Below, in pieces: positions 7,542 through 15,034 of a DNA stretch of 29,120 nucleotides. Source of the DNA: Patescibacteria group bacterium (GTDB lineage: Bacteria; Patescibacteriota; Microgenomatia; Daviesbacterales; UBA10151). Where the stretch lies: contig JAHIVD010000004.1 in NCBI GenBank assembly GCA_018816815.1, forward strand, positions 1 through 29,120. Direction: 5' to 3'. Both the position numbers and the translations under genes were made by a program. Numbering within the stretch: the stretch's first letter is position 1; each line of letters opens with the position of its first letter. The notes under the pieces were generated by a model. The model was not told the origin of the DNA and ran no database searches. It saw only the letters and a list, made by a program, of their open reading frames with translations.

Positions 7542-7812
7542 TATTTATTTTTTCTTGAATATCCAGAGAATATTTATGGATAAGATTGAGTAGATTTTTG
7601 ATAAATTCCTCGGAGAGATTGAGTTTTCTGCCTTTTTCAAGGTTAGACTTTAATATTTGATCCCATCTTTTTTTATCAAATACAGAAAGTTTCCGCTCCT
7701 TTTTATATTTCCCAATTTTTCTGACAATATTTACTCTTTTTGCAATAGAAATAAGTATCTTTTCATCAAGAACATCAATTTGTTTTCTTAAGTCATCTAG
7801 TTGCTGGTTCAT
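7528..7812 (-). CDS. aroQ: Chorismate mutase, AroQ type
   Basis: Chorismate mutase turns chorismate into prephenate, the branch toward Phe and Tyr. The 94-residue all-helical protein begins with the typical LDDLRKQIDVLDEKILISIAKR, carrying the active-site Arg and the Asp/Glu pattern of the AroQ fold, followed by VRKIGKYKKE with the catalytic Lys. It is a free-standing monofunctional enzyme, not fused to PheA, TyrA or DAHP synthase as in many bacteria. Its ATG overlaps the aroC stop (ATGA), and its 3' end overlaps the aminotransferase by 14 bases. Confidence 0.9.
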   Translation of the reverse strand: MNQQLDDLRKQIDVLDEKILISIAKRVNIVRKIGKYKKERKLSVFDKKRWDQILKSNLEKGRKLNLSEEFIKNLLNLIHKYSLDIQEKINNEHD

Positions 7813-8894
7813 AGATTTTGAGCTTTATGTCTTAGATAGTGATCAATAATAACCAGTGCTGCCATGGCATCTACGATAGGAACAGCTCTTGGTAGCACAC
7901 AAGGATCATATCTTCCTGTTGCCTGTAACTTTACTTCTTTTTTCTCTTTGCTGACAGTATTTTGTTTTTTCCTGATTGTTGAAACAGGTTTGAATGCAAC
8001 TCTAAAATAAATAATTTCACCGCTTGAGATTCCACCTAAAGTTCCGCCTGCATTATTTGTTTTAACTTTGATTTTTCCATTTTTATCTATATAAAATTCA
8101 TCGTTGTGCAAACTGCCTCTTAGTTTAGTTCCTTCAAAGCCAGAACCAATCTCAAATCCTTTAACAGCATTAATGGAAAGCATTGCTTTTCCTAGATCAG
8201 CGCTTAATTTATCAAAGACAGGTTCTCCTAAGCCAGCAGGAACATTTTTAATAACTCCTCTTATAACGCCTCCAATAGAATCTCCTTCATTTCTAACAAG
8301 TTCAACCAGCTTTATCATTTTTTCTGCAGCTATTTGATCGGGACAGCGGACGATATTTGATTCAATCTCAGTATGGGTTACATTATTAAAATCAACATCA
8401 GTTTTTATATCTCCGACTTGCTCAACATAGCTTATGAACTCTACTGACAATTTTTGTTTAAGATATTTTTTGGCAATAGCACCGGCAGCTACTCTAGCCA
8501 AAGTTTCCCTGGCAGATGCTCTGCCGCTTCCTCTCCAATCCCTGAGCCCATATTTTGCCTCATAAGTATAATCAGCATGGGAAGGCCTGTAAGCATCCTT
8601 AAATCCAAGATAATCGTCTGACTTAAACTCACCGTTGTATGCAATCATCAGGATGGGGGTGCCTGTAGTTTTACCTTCAAAAATTCCGGATAAGATTTTT
8701 ATCTTATCTTCTTCCTTCCGCGGAGTAGTTATACTGCTTTGTCCGGGTTTTCTTCGATCCATTTCCACTTGGATTTCTTTCTCTGAAATCTCAATTCCAG
8801 GAGGGCATCCATCAACCACCACACCAACTGCTCCTCCGTGAGATTCGCCAAAAGTAGTTATTCTAAATAAATTTCCAAACGTATTTCCAGCCAT
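7809..8894 (-). CDS. aroC: Chorismate synthase
   Basis: AroC removes phosphate from EPSP to give chorismate using reduced FMN. The 361-residue protein starts MAGNTFGNLFRITTFGESHG, with the signature His, and continues with DRRKPGQS, the RPSHADYTYEAKYG stretch with the second conserved His, DWRGSGRASARET, NNAGGTLGGISSG and RYDPCVLPRAVPIVDAM near the end. The start is set at 8894 because it matches the family N-terminus and lies 4 bases after the aroE-aroD stop; the frame is open further upstream but would run into that gene. Confidence 0.96.
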   Translation of the reverse strand: MAGNTFGNLFRITTFGESHGGAVGVVVDGCPPGIEISEKEIQVEMDRRKPGQSSITTPRKEEDKIKILSGIFEGKTTGTPILMIAYNGEFKSDDYLGFKDAYRPSHADYTYEAKYGLRDWRGSGRASARETLARVAAGAIAKKYLKQKLSVEFISYVEQVGDIKTDVDFNNVTHTEIESNIVRCPDQIAAEKMIKLVELVRNEGDSIGGVIRGVIKNVPAGLGEPVFDKLSADLGKAMLSINAVKGFEIGSGFEGTKLRGSLHNDEFYIDKNGKIKVKTNNAGGTLGGISSGEIIYFRVAFKPVSTIRKKQNTVSKEKKEVKLQATGRYDPCVLPRAVPIVDAMAALVIIDHYLRHKAQNL

Positions 8895-8898
8895 ATTT

Positions 8899-10392
8899 CT
8901 ACAATATACCAAAAATTGTCTCCAATTGGTTTTTTGTAAGTTGTCCTGGAGCAGAAGATTCAAACTTATTTTTTGGCGTAAAAGTCAATTCATTTCCCCA
9001 AAGCGATCCAAAAATTCTGGTTATAATACCAAATTCACCCATTCCTAAAACAATACATTTCATATTTTTTTCTTTTACCATCAAGAGCAATCTTAAAAGT
9101 TGTAGTGCATCTTTTGAACTGTTGCATTTTGTTGCAATCTTTAAAATCGATGGTTTGTATTCCTTTATTGTATCAATAATTTCTTTAAGTTTCCTGTCAT
9201 TTGGTGTTTGGTGATAATTATGATATGAAACAATAGTTGATATCTTAACCCCTTTTTTCCTAATAAGACTTAGCTCTTTTTTTTGGGAAATAATGTCTAA
9301 ATCTAATAACGAACCAGAATTTTCCAGCAAGTAGATTATCTTGACTCTTTTTTCAAAGGATAATTTCATTGTTTCTAAATTTTTTCTTCTGAAAACTATG
9401 ATTAATTTATCTTTAAATTCATTAATCAAGTTTTTAATAAAAAATTCATCTAAATCCTTAATATAATCCAGCCATACCTCAAAGTATTCAAAATCATGAA
9501 TATTGTCTTTTATTATTTTTAATATCTCTTCTTTTCCCTCTTTTAAAATTGGTAGACAAAAAGATTGTGAATGTTTTAAAAATATCTTTTTCATAACATC
9601 TACTGGAACGACCTTTCCTGTAAAAAGTTTAAATTGAGTAGCTCCTTGCTCAATAAACATTTCTGTTCCGGAAATAATTTGTGCTCCTGCGCTTTTTGCA
9701 TCCCGCAGTAATTTTGTTTCAGAGGGTGTATAAACAGCATCAAACACTATTTGATTTTTTCTAATAAGTTCTTTTGGGATAGGGGTTTTATTTTCATTTG
9801 GATGCATGCCCAATGGTGTGGCATTAAAAATAATATCTGCATCCTTAATTTTTTCCAGGTTTTGTAAAGACAAGGCTTCACCGCCAAATTCTTTGGCTAA
9901 TTTTTCCCCCTTTTTTAAAGATCTGTTATAAATTGTTAACTTTGCACCTTTTTTTGTAACGCCGTAAGCAGCTGCCCGGGCAGTTCCTCCTGCCCCAATT
10001 AAGGCAACGGTTTTACTTTTTAAAGAAGTAATTTTCTCTAAAGGGTTGATAATACCCAACCAATCAGTGTTGTATCCTTTTAATAAACCAGCGCTGTTAA
10101 CCACAGTATTTACAGAACCTATTTTTTGAGCCACCTCGTCAACGCTGTCTAGATATTTGATGATCCCGCGTTTATGAGGAATAGTGCAGGCTATTCCTTG
10201 AATATTCATTGCTTTTACTCCTTTTATAAAATCAGATAAATCTTCACTTTTTACTTGAGAGGCAACAAAGACAAATTCATCGTCTATCCCTAAAGCTTTA
10301 TATGCTAAGTTGTGCATCTTAGGTGATAGAGAGTGTTTAACCGGATCACCAATCACCATACATATTTTTGTTTTCCCTGAAATGTTATTCAT
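8899..10392 (-). CDS. Fused shikimate dehydrogenase - type I 3-dehydroquinate dehydratase
   Basis: Residues 1 to about 270 are AroE (NADPH-dependent reduction of dehydroshikimate): VIGDPVKHSLSPKMHN for substrate, IPHKRG with the catalytic Lys, YNTDWLG with the Asp, and the GAGGTARAA dinucleotide loop followed by NRS. Residues about 275-497 are a type I AroD, which dehydrates 3-dehydroquinate through a Schiff base: VSYHNYHQTP with the catalytic His, LKIATK with the Lys, TRIFGS with the substrate Arg and the SSAPGQ ending. One usual Arg in the N-terminal EXRXD motif reads Trp (EVWLD), so activity of this half may be altered. The domain order, AroE then AroD, is the reverse of the plant fusion. 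It is part of the aro operon, with 4 bases to aroC. Confidence 0.9.
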   Translation of the reverse strand: MNNISGKTKICMVIGDPVKHSLSPKMHNLAYKALGIDDEFVFVASQVKSEDLSDFIKGVKAMNIQGIACTIPHKRGIIKYLDSVDEVAQKIGSVNTVVNSAGLLKGYNTDWLGIINPLEKITSLKSKTVALIGAGGTARAAAYGVTKKGAKLTIYNRSLKKGEKLAKEFGGEALSLQNLEKIKDADIIFNATPLGMHPNENKTPIPKELIRKNQIVFDAVYTPSETKLLRDAKSAGAQIISGTEMFIEQGATQFKLFTGKVVPVDVMKKIFLKHSQSFCLPILKEGKEEILKIIKDNIHDFEYFEVWLDYIKDLDEFFIKNLINEFKDKLIIVFRRKNLETMKLSFEKRVKIIYLLENSGSLLDLDIISQKKELSLIRKKGVKISTIVSYHNYHQTPNDRKLKEIIDTIKEYKPSILKIATKCNSSKDALQLLRLLLMVKEKNMKCIVLGMGEFGIITRIFGSLWGNELTFTPKNKFESSAPGQLTKNQLETIFGIL

Positions 10393-10396
10393 ATGT

Positions 10397-10993
10397 TTAT
10401 TCTAAATGTGATGTATCGTTGTGACAAATAATGTCAACTTTGCCATTATCTATCTCAATAATGCTCACTGCGGAATTTTTAAGAATTTCTCCTTTAACTT
10501 CCTCCGGCATACCTAGCGCAATAAGAATCGCTCTCATTTTTTGATCATGAGTGGATAAAGCAATGGTTTGTCCTGCATGAACCTTAAGCAATCCAGGAAC
10601 CATTTGTTTTTCCAATTTTGGTATCCAGTCAGAAAACGTTTCCATACCCATCTTTGTCCTTTGTACGTCATTGGCAGGATCAAACTCTGGAAACATTGCG
10701 ATTCGCGCCTTTTTTGTTTTTCCTTCGAGCTTTCCAAGATTCATCTCTATTAAATCTTTCATGATGATAGCCTGTTTACCATGTTTACCGGCAATAATAT
10801 CTGCAGTTTCCTTTGCTCTCTTGAGCGGGGAGGAGTAAAAAACATTAATCTGTTCTGTGGCAAATCTCAATGCCAGTTTTTCGACTTGTTCTTTACCGGC
10901 GTCGTTTAACGGAATATCCCTCTTTCCCATAGGGCGATGTTCTATATTCCAATCTGTCTGTCCATGCCGGAAAATAATAAACCGTGTTTTCAT
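10397..10993 (-). CDS. Histidine phosphatase (phosphoglycerate mutase family)
   Basis: The 198-residue protein has the family signature FRHGQTDWN with the phospho-accepting His near residue 9, SSPLKRAKET with the phosphate-binding Arg, a conserved Glu in EMNLGKLEG and the second His in ALSTHDQKMRA. Small members of this family act on varied phosphorylated substrates, and the function cannot be read from the motifs. Its ATG overlaps the aroA-aroK stop and the next gene begins 4 bases downstream, so it is a fixed part of the aro operon although no shikimate step needs it. It might act on a sugar phosphate feeding the pathway or as a house-cleaning phosphatase; both are guesses. Confidence 0.85.
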   Translation of the reverse strand: MKTRFIIFRHGQTDWNIEHRPMGKRDIPLNDAGKEQVEKLALRFATEQINVFYSSPLKRAKETADIIAGKHGKQAIIMKDLIEMNLGKLEGKTKKARIAMFPEFDPANDVQRTKMGMETFSDWIPKLEKQMVPGLLKVHAGQTIALSTHDQKMRAILIALGMPEEVKGEILKNSAVSIIEIDNGKVDIICHNDTSHLE

Positions 10994-12777
10994 ATAAGTT
11001 TTGAAAGAATTAAGTTTGCTGTTTTTTCTGGATCTAACTTGTCAGTATCTATGATTTTATCTGCAGCTTTTTCATATAATTTAGTTCTCTGCTTCAACAC
11101 TTTTTCTATTTCTTCCTTCAAAGTCTTTCTACTAGTTAGTGCTGGTCTGTGTAAATTATTTCCCATTCTTTTAACTAATGTTTTCAAAGAGGCATTTAAG
11201 AAAATAAGTATTCCGTTTCTTTTTAAAGCATCAACATTTGCAGCTTTGAGAATTACTCCTCCTCCGGTTGAGATAATCTTTCCGTTAGTTGAAGAAATTT
11301 CTTGAACAATTTGTGACTCTTTTTTTCTAAAATATTCCCATCCGTGTTTTTCAACAATTTTCTCAATAGTTAAACCGGCTTTTTCAACTATCATTTCGTC
11401 CAGTTCTAGATATTGTTTGTTTAACTTAGCCGCAAGCAATTTGGCAATTGTGGTTTTACCGCTTCCCCGCATGCCGATAAGCACTATATTTTTGGAATCA
11501 ACAGCCTTTGTTTTAATGCCGATTGAATTTAATTTTTCGAAAAATTGCGGAAAAGTTTTATTAACAACATCCGGATCAATAATTTTTACCCCGGAAAGCA
11601 AACTTCCTGCTATAGCAAAAGACATGGCCATTCTGTGGTCGCCGTAGGTATCTATGCGCGCTGGTTTTGGATGTCCTCCGTGTATGGTAAGTGTATTGCG
11701 GGTGGAGTATATAGCTATACCCATTTTCTTAAGTTCTTTTTTTAATGCAAAAATCCGGTTTGTTTCTTTCAGCCGTAAGGATTGAACACCGGATATTTTG
11801 GTAATGCCGTTGGCAAATGCTGCCAAAACCGCTAATGTTTGGACTTGATCGGGGCAATCCTGCATGTTGGCGTTGATTGGTTTTACACCTTTTCCATGTA
11901 TGGTTATTTGATTTTTTCCATAAGTTATTCCGTTACCCATTTTTTCCAGGATTTTGAGAAATACAATATCTGCTTGCTTGGAGTTGGGATTGATATTTTT
12001 AACTGTTAAAACAGATTTAGTTAAAGCTGCAATAGCGAAAAAGTAGGAAGCGCTTGACGTGTCTCCTTCTATACTAAACTCAGCAATTTTGTATTTTTGA
12101 CTTGCGGGAATAACATATTTTTTATACTTTTCGTTAGACAATGTAACTCCAAATATTTTCATTATGTCAATTGTCATATCAATGTATGGTTTTGAGATTT
12201 GTTCTCCTAAAATCTCAATAATAGTTTCTCCTATCAATGGGGCAATCATTAAAAGGGCTGAGATATATTGACTACTGACAGATCCTTTGATTTTGATAGT
12301 TCCTGGATTAAGTTTGGATGAAAGGATTTTGACAGGAGGGTAGCCTTTTTTATTTAGATGCTCTATTTTTGCACCAAGCTGAGTTAGTCCGGAAACTAAA
12401 TCTTTGATAGGGCGTTTATTTAATCCTTCTCTGCCTGAAAGTGTTTTGATGCCAGGAATGATTGTTGATAAAGCCAACAGAAAGCGCAAAGTTGTTCCTG
12501 AGAGATTAGCGTTTAAATTATATGAACGGTTAGGAATTTTTCCTAAATTACAAAAAACCTCAAGGTAATCTTGTTTCTCTAAAATAGAAACCCCTAAAGA
12601 CTTAAGACAATCAACCATAGCCTGGGTATCATCGCTAATCAGAGGATTTGTGATTTTTACTTTTGATCCGCTCAAAGCAGCAATGAAAAGCGCTCTATTG
12701 GTATAACTTTTAGAACTGGGGATGCTAACACCGTCTTGCACGGGTTTTAGCAAAGGCTTTAATTCAATTACTTTCAT
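10990..12777 (-). CDS. Fused EPSP synthase - shikimate kinase
   Basis: Residues 1 to about 425 are AroA, which joins shikimate-3-phosphate and PEP: IPSSKSYTNRAL, SGTTLRFLLAL, REGLNKRPI, GSVSSQYISALL, EGDTSSASYFF, SLRLKETNRI and YGDHRMAMSFAIAG. Residues about 430-595 are AroK, which phosphorylates shikimate: Walker A GMRGSGKTT (near 435-443), LDEM, EYFRKKE, STGGGV and the RPAL lid. The two reactions are consecutive, with the kinase product being the AroA substrate. A free aroK is not seen in this window. The start overlaps the aroB stop in an ATGA and the stop overlaps the phosphatase start. The same AroA-AroK order occurs inside eukaryotic AROM. Confidence 0.94.
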   Translation of the reverse strand: MKVIELKPLLKPVQDGVSIPSSKSYTNRALFIAALSGSKVKITNPLISDDTQAMVDCLKSLGVSILEKQDYLEVFCNLGKIPNRSYNLNANLSGTTLRFLLALSTIIPGIKTLSGREGLNKRPIKDLVSGLTQLGAKIEHLNKKGYPPVKILSSKLNPGTIKIKGSVSSQYISALLMIAPLIGETIIEILGEQISKPYIDMTIDIMKIFGVTLSNEKYKKYVIPASQKYKIAEFSIEGDTSSASYFFAIAALTKSVLTVKNINPNSKQADIVFLKILEKMGNGITYGKNQITIHGKGVKPINANMQDCPDQVQTLAVLAAFANGITKISGVQSLRLKETNRIFALKKELKKMGIAIYSTRNTLTIHGGHPKPARIDTYGDHRMAMSFAIAGSLLSGVKIIDPDVVNKTFPQFFEKLNSIGIKTKAVDSKNIVLIGMRGSGKTTIAKLLAAKLNKQYLELDEMIVEKAGLTIEKIVEKHGWEYFRKKESQIVQEISSTNGKIISTGGGVILKAANVDALKRNGILIFLNASLKTLVKRMGNNLHRPALTSRKTLKEEIEKVLKQRTKLYEKAADKIIDTDKLDPEKTANLILSKLI

Positions 12778-13838
12778 AAAACCTTTCTGATAACGGACTT
12801 GTCCGCTGTTTTATTGATAACTGCTTTGCCGATACCTTCAAGAAGAGTAAATCCGAATTCTCCTTTTACATTTTTCTTATCAGATTTGATTTTTTCCATC
12901 ACGTTGTTGACAGGTGCTGTAAAAGTTGTTGGCAGACCTGTTTTATTTAAGGATTGCTTTACAACTGCGCAGTCTTCATCAGACAGTAGTCCTAAAAGTT
13001 TAGATATTTTTGCTTCAGCAACCATGCCAATGCTGATTGCTTCGCCGTGAAGCAGGGGTTTGTTATTTTCCTGACTTATTGCTTCAATTGCGTGACCGAT
13101 TGTGTGGCCAAAATTTAGTATTTTACGGAGATTGTTTTCTTTTTCATCTTGCGAGACAATACTTGCTTTTATTCGGCAGGATCCTGTAATGATTTCTATC
13201 AGCTCTTTTTGAGAAAATTCCTGCGGTTTTTTGGATGTAACTTGTTTAAAATATTTTTTATCGGCAATTAAACCGTGTTTGATGATTTCAGCAAAACCAG
13301 ATATTAATTCTCTCCGGGGAAGAGTTGATAGGGTATTAACATTAATGATTACGGCAATTGGCTGAGCAAATGTGCCGATTAAATTTTTAATTCCTAAAAG
13401 ATTAATACCTACCTTTCCGCCAACACCGGCATCAACTTGAGCAAGCAAGGTAGTAGGGATTTGTAAAAAATCTATACCTCTCATAAAAATAGATGCTGCA
13501 AAACCGCCTATATCACCAATTACACCTCCGCCTAAATTAATGACTAATGATTTTCTATCACAGCCAAAATTCTTCAATGTTTTTAATATTTTTTTAACAT
13601 TATCCAGGTCCTTATTTTGTTCACCGCTACCTAAAACTACGACAGAGTTTGCTATTGGCAAAGCAATTTGTAAATCTTGTACTAGTTTTAAGGGGATATT
13701 TCTGTCTGTTACAATTATGGCTTTTGAATATTTGCTAAGATCAATTAAAGAATTGATTTTCTCCAGTAAATCTATCCCAATGTAAACAGGGTAATCCCGG
13801 TGCACACTATTTTTAATATGGATCTTGATTTTTTTCAT
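12774..13838 (-). CDS. aroB: 3-dehydroquinate synthase
   Basis: AroB cyclises DAHP to 3-dehydroquinate using NAD and a divalent metal. The 354-residue protein has the GSGEQNKD substrate loop, LGGGVIGDIGGFAAS, the IPTTLLAQVDAGVGGKVGINL stretch, the metal ligands in ELISGFAEIIKHG, NFGHTIGHAIE and LHGEAISIGM. It lies 79 bases after aroF; that gap holds a hairpin and a TATAAT-like box, so a second internal promoter is possible. It overlaps the aroA-aroK fusion by 4 bases. Confidence 0.96.
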   Translation of the reverse strand: MKKIKIHIKNSVHRDYPVYIGIDLLEKINSLIDLSKYSKAIIVTDRNIPLKLVQDLQIALPIANSVVVLGSGEQNKDLDNVKKILKTLKNFGCDRKSLVINLGGGVIGDIGGFAASIFMRGIDFLQIPTTLLAQVDAGVGGKVGINLLGIKNLIGTFAQPIAVIINVNTLSTLPRRELISGFAEIIKHGLIADKKYFKQVTSKKPQEFSQKELIEIITGSCRIKASIVSQDEKENNLRKILNFGHTIGHAIEAISQENNKPLLHGEAISIGMVAEAKISKLLGLLSDEDCAVVKQSLNKTGLPTTFTAPVNNVMEKIKSDKKNVKGEFGFTLLEGIGKAVINKTADKSVIRKVL

Positions 13839-13876
13839 AATTTGAACAAAGTGAAAAATTATAGCGTAGCGCCCGC

Positions 13877-13898
13877 CATTGCAACCATGTTTGCAATG
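13877..13898. repeat. 8-bp inverted repeat between aroF and aroB
   Basis: CATTGCAA and TTGCAATG flank a 6-base loop, giving a perfect 8-bp hairpin in the mRNA. No U run follows, so it is not a standard terminator. It could stabilise or process the transcript between the first gene and the rest. A TATAAT box (plus-strand ATTATA at 13858-13863) lies between it and aroB. Confidence 0.6.
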
Positions 13899-13917
13899 TA
13901 ATCACAAGCAACTATAG

Positions 13918-14697
13918 CTAACGTCTATATGTTTTAAACAGTTTATCAAACTGCTCCCATGTTAGTTGCTGTTTAGCATCTGTAAGTGCATTTTGAGGAT
14001 TAACATGCACCTCTACCATGACGCCATCAAAGTCGTGCTTTGCAGCTTGCTTGGTCATTTCTAGTATATTAGGAATTGATCCGCCTGTATGTGAAGGATC
14101 AAATACTATCGGCAGATCGGTTTTCATTTTTATCCTCATAGACATTTCATAATCTGGCATGTTGCGCAGTTTCAGTGGATTATGACCGTTAGGTATAAAT
14201 CCCCGGTGACAGAGGATAAGACAATCCCGGCTTATTCCGCCAGCTAGTACATGTTCTATGATTCCTTCCCAGTGTTTTTCATCAGCCCATGGTTGATTTT
14301 TTACCATAAGAACTACCCTTTTATCCTTACTTGCAACTTTTGCTATCTGCTGCTGTATTAAATGGTTTTGATTTCTGGAACCAATCCACAAGAGAAGTTT
14401 CCCATTTTTTAATACAGGTAATACAGCATCCATAACAGCTTTTGCGTGAGAAGGAAGTAATACTTCAATTGCCGGATTAATACCCATTTTTACCACTTCA
14501 GTCAGAAACGGTATTTCTGATTTTCCCAACCCGTCAAAACCAGGCTTTGTCCGAGGCTTCCACAGACAAATCCTCATAAAATCAATTTTTCTTTTTTGCG
14601 CTTCCTTAGCTGAAGCCAAAATTTGTTCTTTGGATTCTGCAGCACAAGGGCCGGCAATAATAATTGAGTTTTTAATTGTTTTTTTACGTTTATTCAT
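13918..14697 (-). CDS. aroF: DAHP synthase (3-deoxy-7-phosphoheptulonate synthase), catalytic core only
   Basis: This enzyme condenses PEP and erythrose-4-phosphate, the first step to all aromatic amino acids. The 259-residue type I (NeuB/KdsA-like) barrel shows IAGPCAAES, LWKPRTKPG, the PEP-binding WIGSRNQN region, the metal ligands in LCHRGF and DPSHTGGS, and MVEVHVNP near the end. The usual GARTT reads GSRNQ, a divergent feature. There is no ACT, ferredoxin-like or chorismate-mutase domain, so no built-in allosteric control is visible; regulation is expected from the leader attenuator upstream. It is the first gene of the aro operon. Confidence 0.92.
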   Translation of the reverse strand: MNKRKKTIKNSIIIAGPCAAESKEQILASAKEAQKRKIDFMRICLWKPRTKPGFDGLGKSEIPFLTEVVKMGINPAIEVLLPSHAKAVMDAVLPVLKNGKLLLWIGSRNQNHLIQQQIAKVASKDKRVVLMVKNQPWADEKHWEGIIEHVLAGGISRDCLILCHRGFIPNGHNPLKLRNMPDYEMSMRIKMKTDLPIVFDPSHTGGSIPNILEMTKQAAKHDFDGVMVEVHVNPQNALTDAKQQLTWEQFDKLFKTYRR

Positions 14698-14755
14698 ATT
14701 TTTCTTAATTTTTTTTTCTTAACTTTTGTAATAAATTGATTTTTAATTTTCCCAC

Positions 14756-14823
14756 AAAAAAACTCCCTAGTCGGGAGGTCTTAAGCTGTAGGTTTTATTT
14801 GTTTACAGCGTTAGCCGACCCCC
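14756..14823 (-). terminator. aro operon attenuator: terminator and antiterminator arms
   Basis: In the minus-strand RNA, CUCCC-GACUA-GGGAG (14763-14777) followed by seven U (14756-14762) is an intrinsic terminator about 60 bases before aroF. Its 5' arm GACCUCC (14774-14780) can instead pair with GGGGGUC (14817-14823) at the end of the leader ORF (7 pairs, one G-U), enclosing a perfect GCUGUA/UACAGC hairpin (14804-14809 with 14785-14790). A third pairing, GGUUUUAUUU (14836-14845, the aromatic codons) with AAAUAAAACC (14791-14800), is perfect over 10 bp and would trap the antiterminator arm in its loop. These alternatives form a classical attenuation switch. Confidence 0.8.
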
Positions 14824-14873
14824 ATGATGGTGGTAAAATAAAACCAAAAATAATTTGTTTGAACCTTATTCAT
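14811..14873 (-). CDS. Leader peptide of the aro operon, rich in Phe/Tyr/Trp
   Basis: A 20-residue frame, ATG at 14873 to TAA at 14811-14813, contains the unbroken run Tyr-Phe-Trp-Phe-Tyr-Phe at residues 8-13, codons at 14835-14852. Six aromatic residues in a row with a switchable terminator behind them is the hallmark of ribosome-mediated attenuation, like PheL in enteric bacteria. Scarce charged tRNA-Phe, -Tyr or -Trp would stall the ribosome about 11-30 bases before the GGGGGUC arm, leaving it free to form the antiterminator; a ribosome reaching the stop codon would cover it and let the terminator form. No strong Shine-Dalgarno site is seen. All three aromatic amino acids are represented, matching the shared pathway controlled. 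Confidence 0.85.
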   Translation of the reverse strand: MNKVQTNYFWFYFTTIMGVG

Positions 14874-14899
14874 AAACTGTAAATATTAAAACTATAAAT

Positions 14900-14929
14900 A
14901 TTATATACGCTGGTTTGGCAAAAAGTCAA
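14900..14929 (-). promoter_or_regulatory. Promoter of the aro operon
   Basis: TTGACT (14924-14929) and TATAAT (14900-14905) are 18 bases apart, a near-consensus sigma-70 promoter. Transcription would start near 14893, giving about 20 bases before the leader ATG. Confidence 0.8.
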
Positions 14930-14944
14930 ACAAGTGTTGTACGC

Positions 14945-14955
14945 TGTCCAGGACA
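14945..14955. promoter_or_regulatory. Palindrome TGTCCAGGACA upstream of the aro promoter
   Basis: A perfect 11-base palindrome with a single central base sits about 15 bases upstream of the aro -35 box, a common position for an activator or repressor site. No matching regulator is known to me. It could be chance. Confidence 0.3.
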
Positions 14956-15034
14956 TACTATACACTTTTTAAAATCGGAAGTATTCTTGCGTGAGACATA
15001 ACAATTATAAGTTTCGCATGATTTAAAAATTAAA

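Noticed and set aside
13850..13890. 9-codon ORF between aroF and aroB
   Set aside because: Too short, no regulatory codons and no terminator behind it.
14986..15020. Imperfect inverted repeat behind tal
   Set aside because: Pairing needs G-U and bulges and no U run follows on the coding strand, so I do not call it a terminator.
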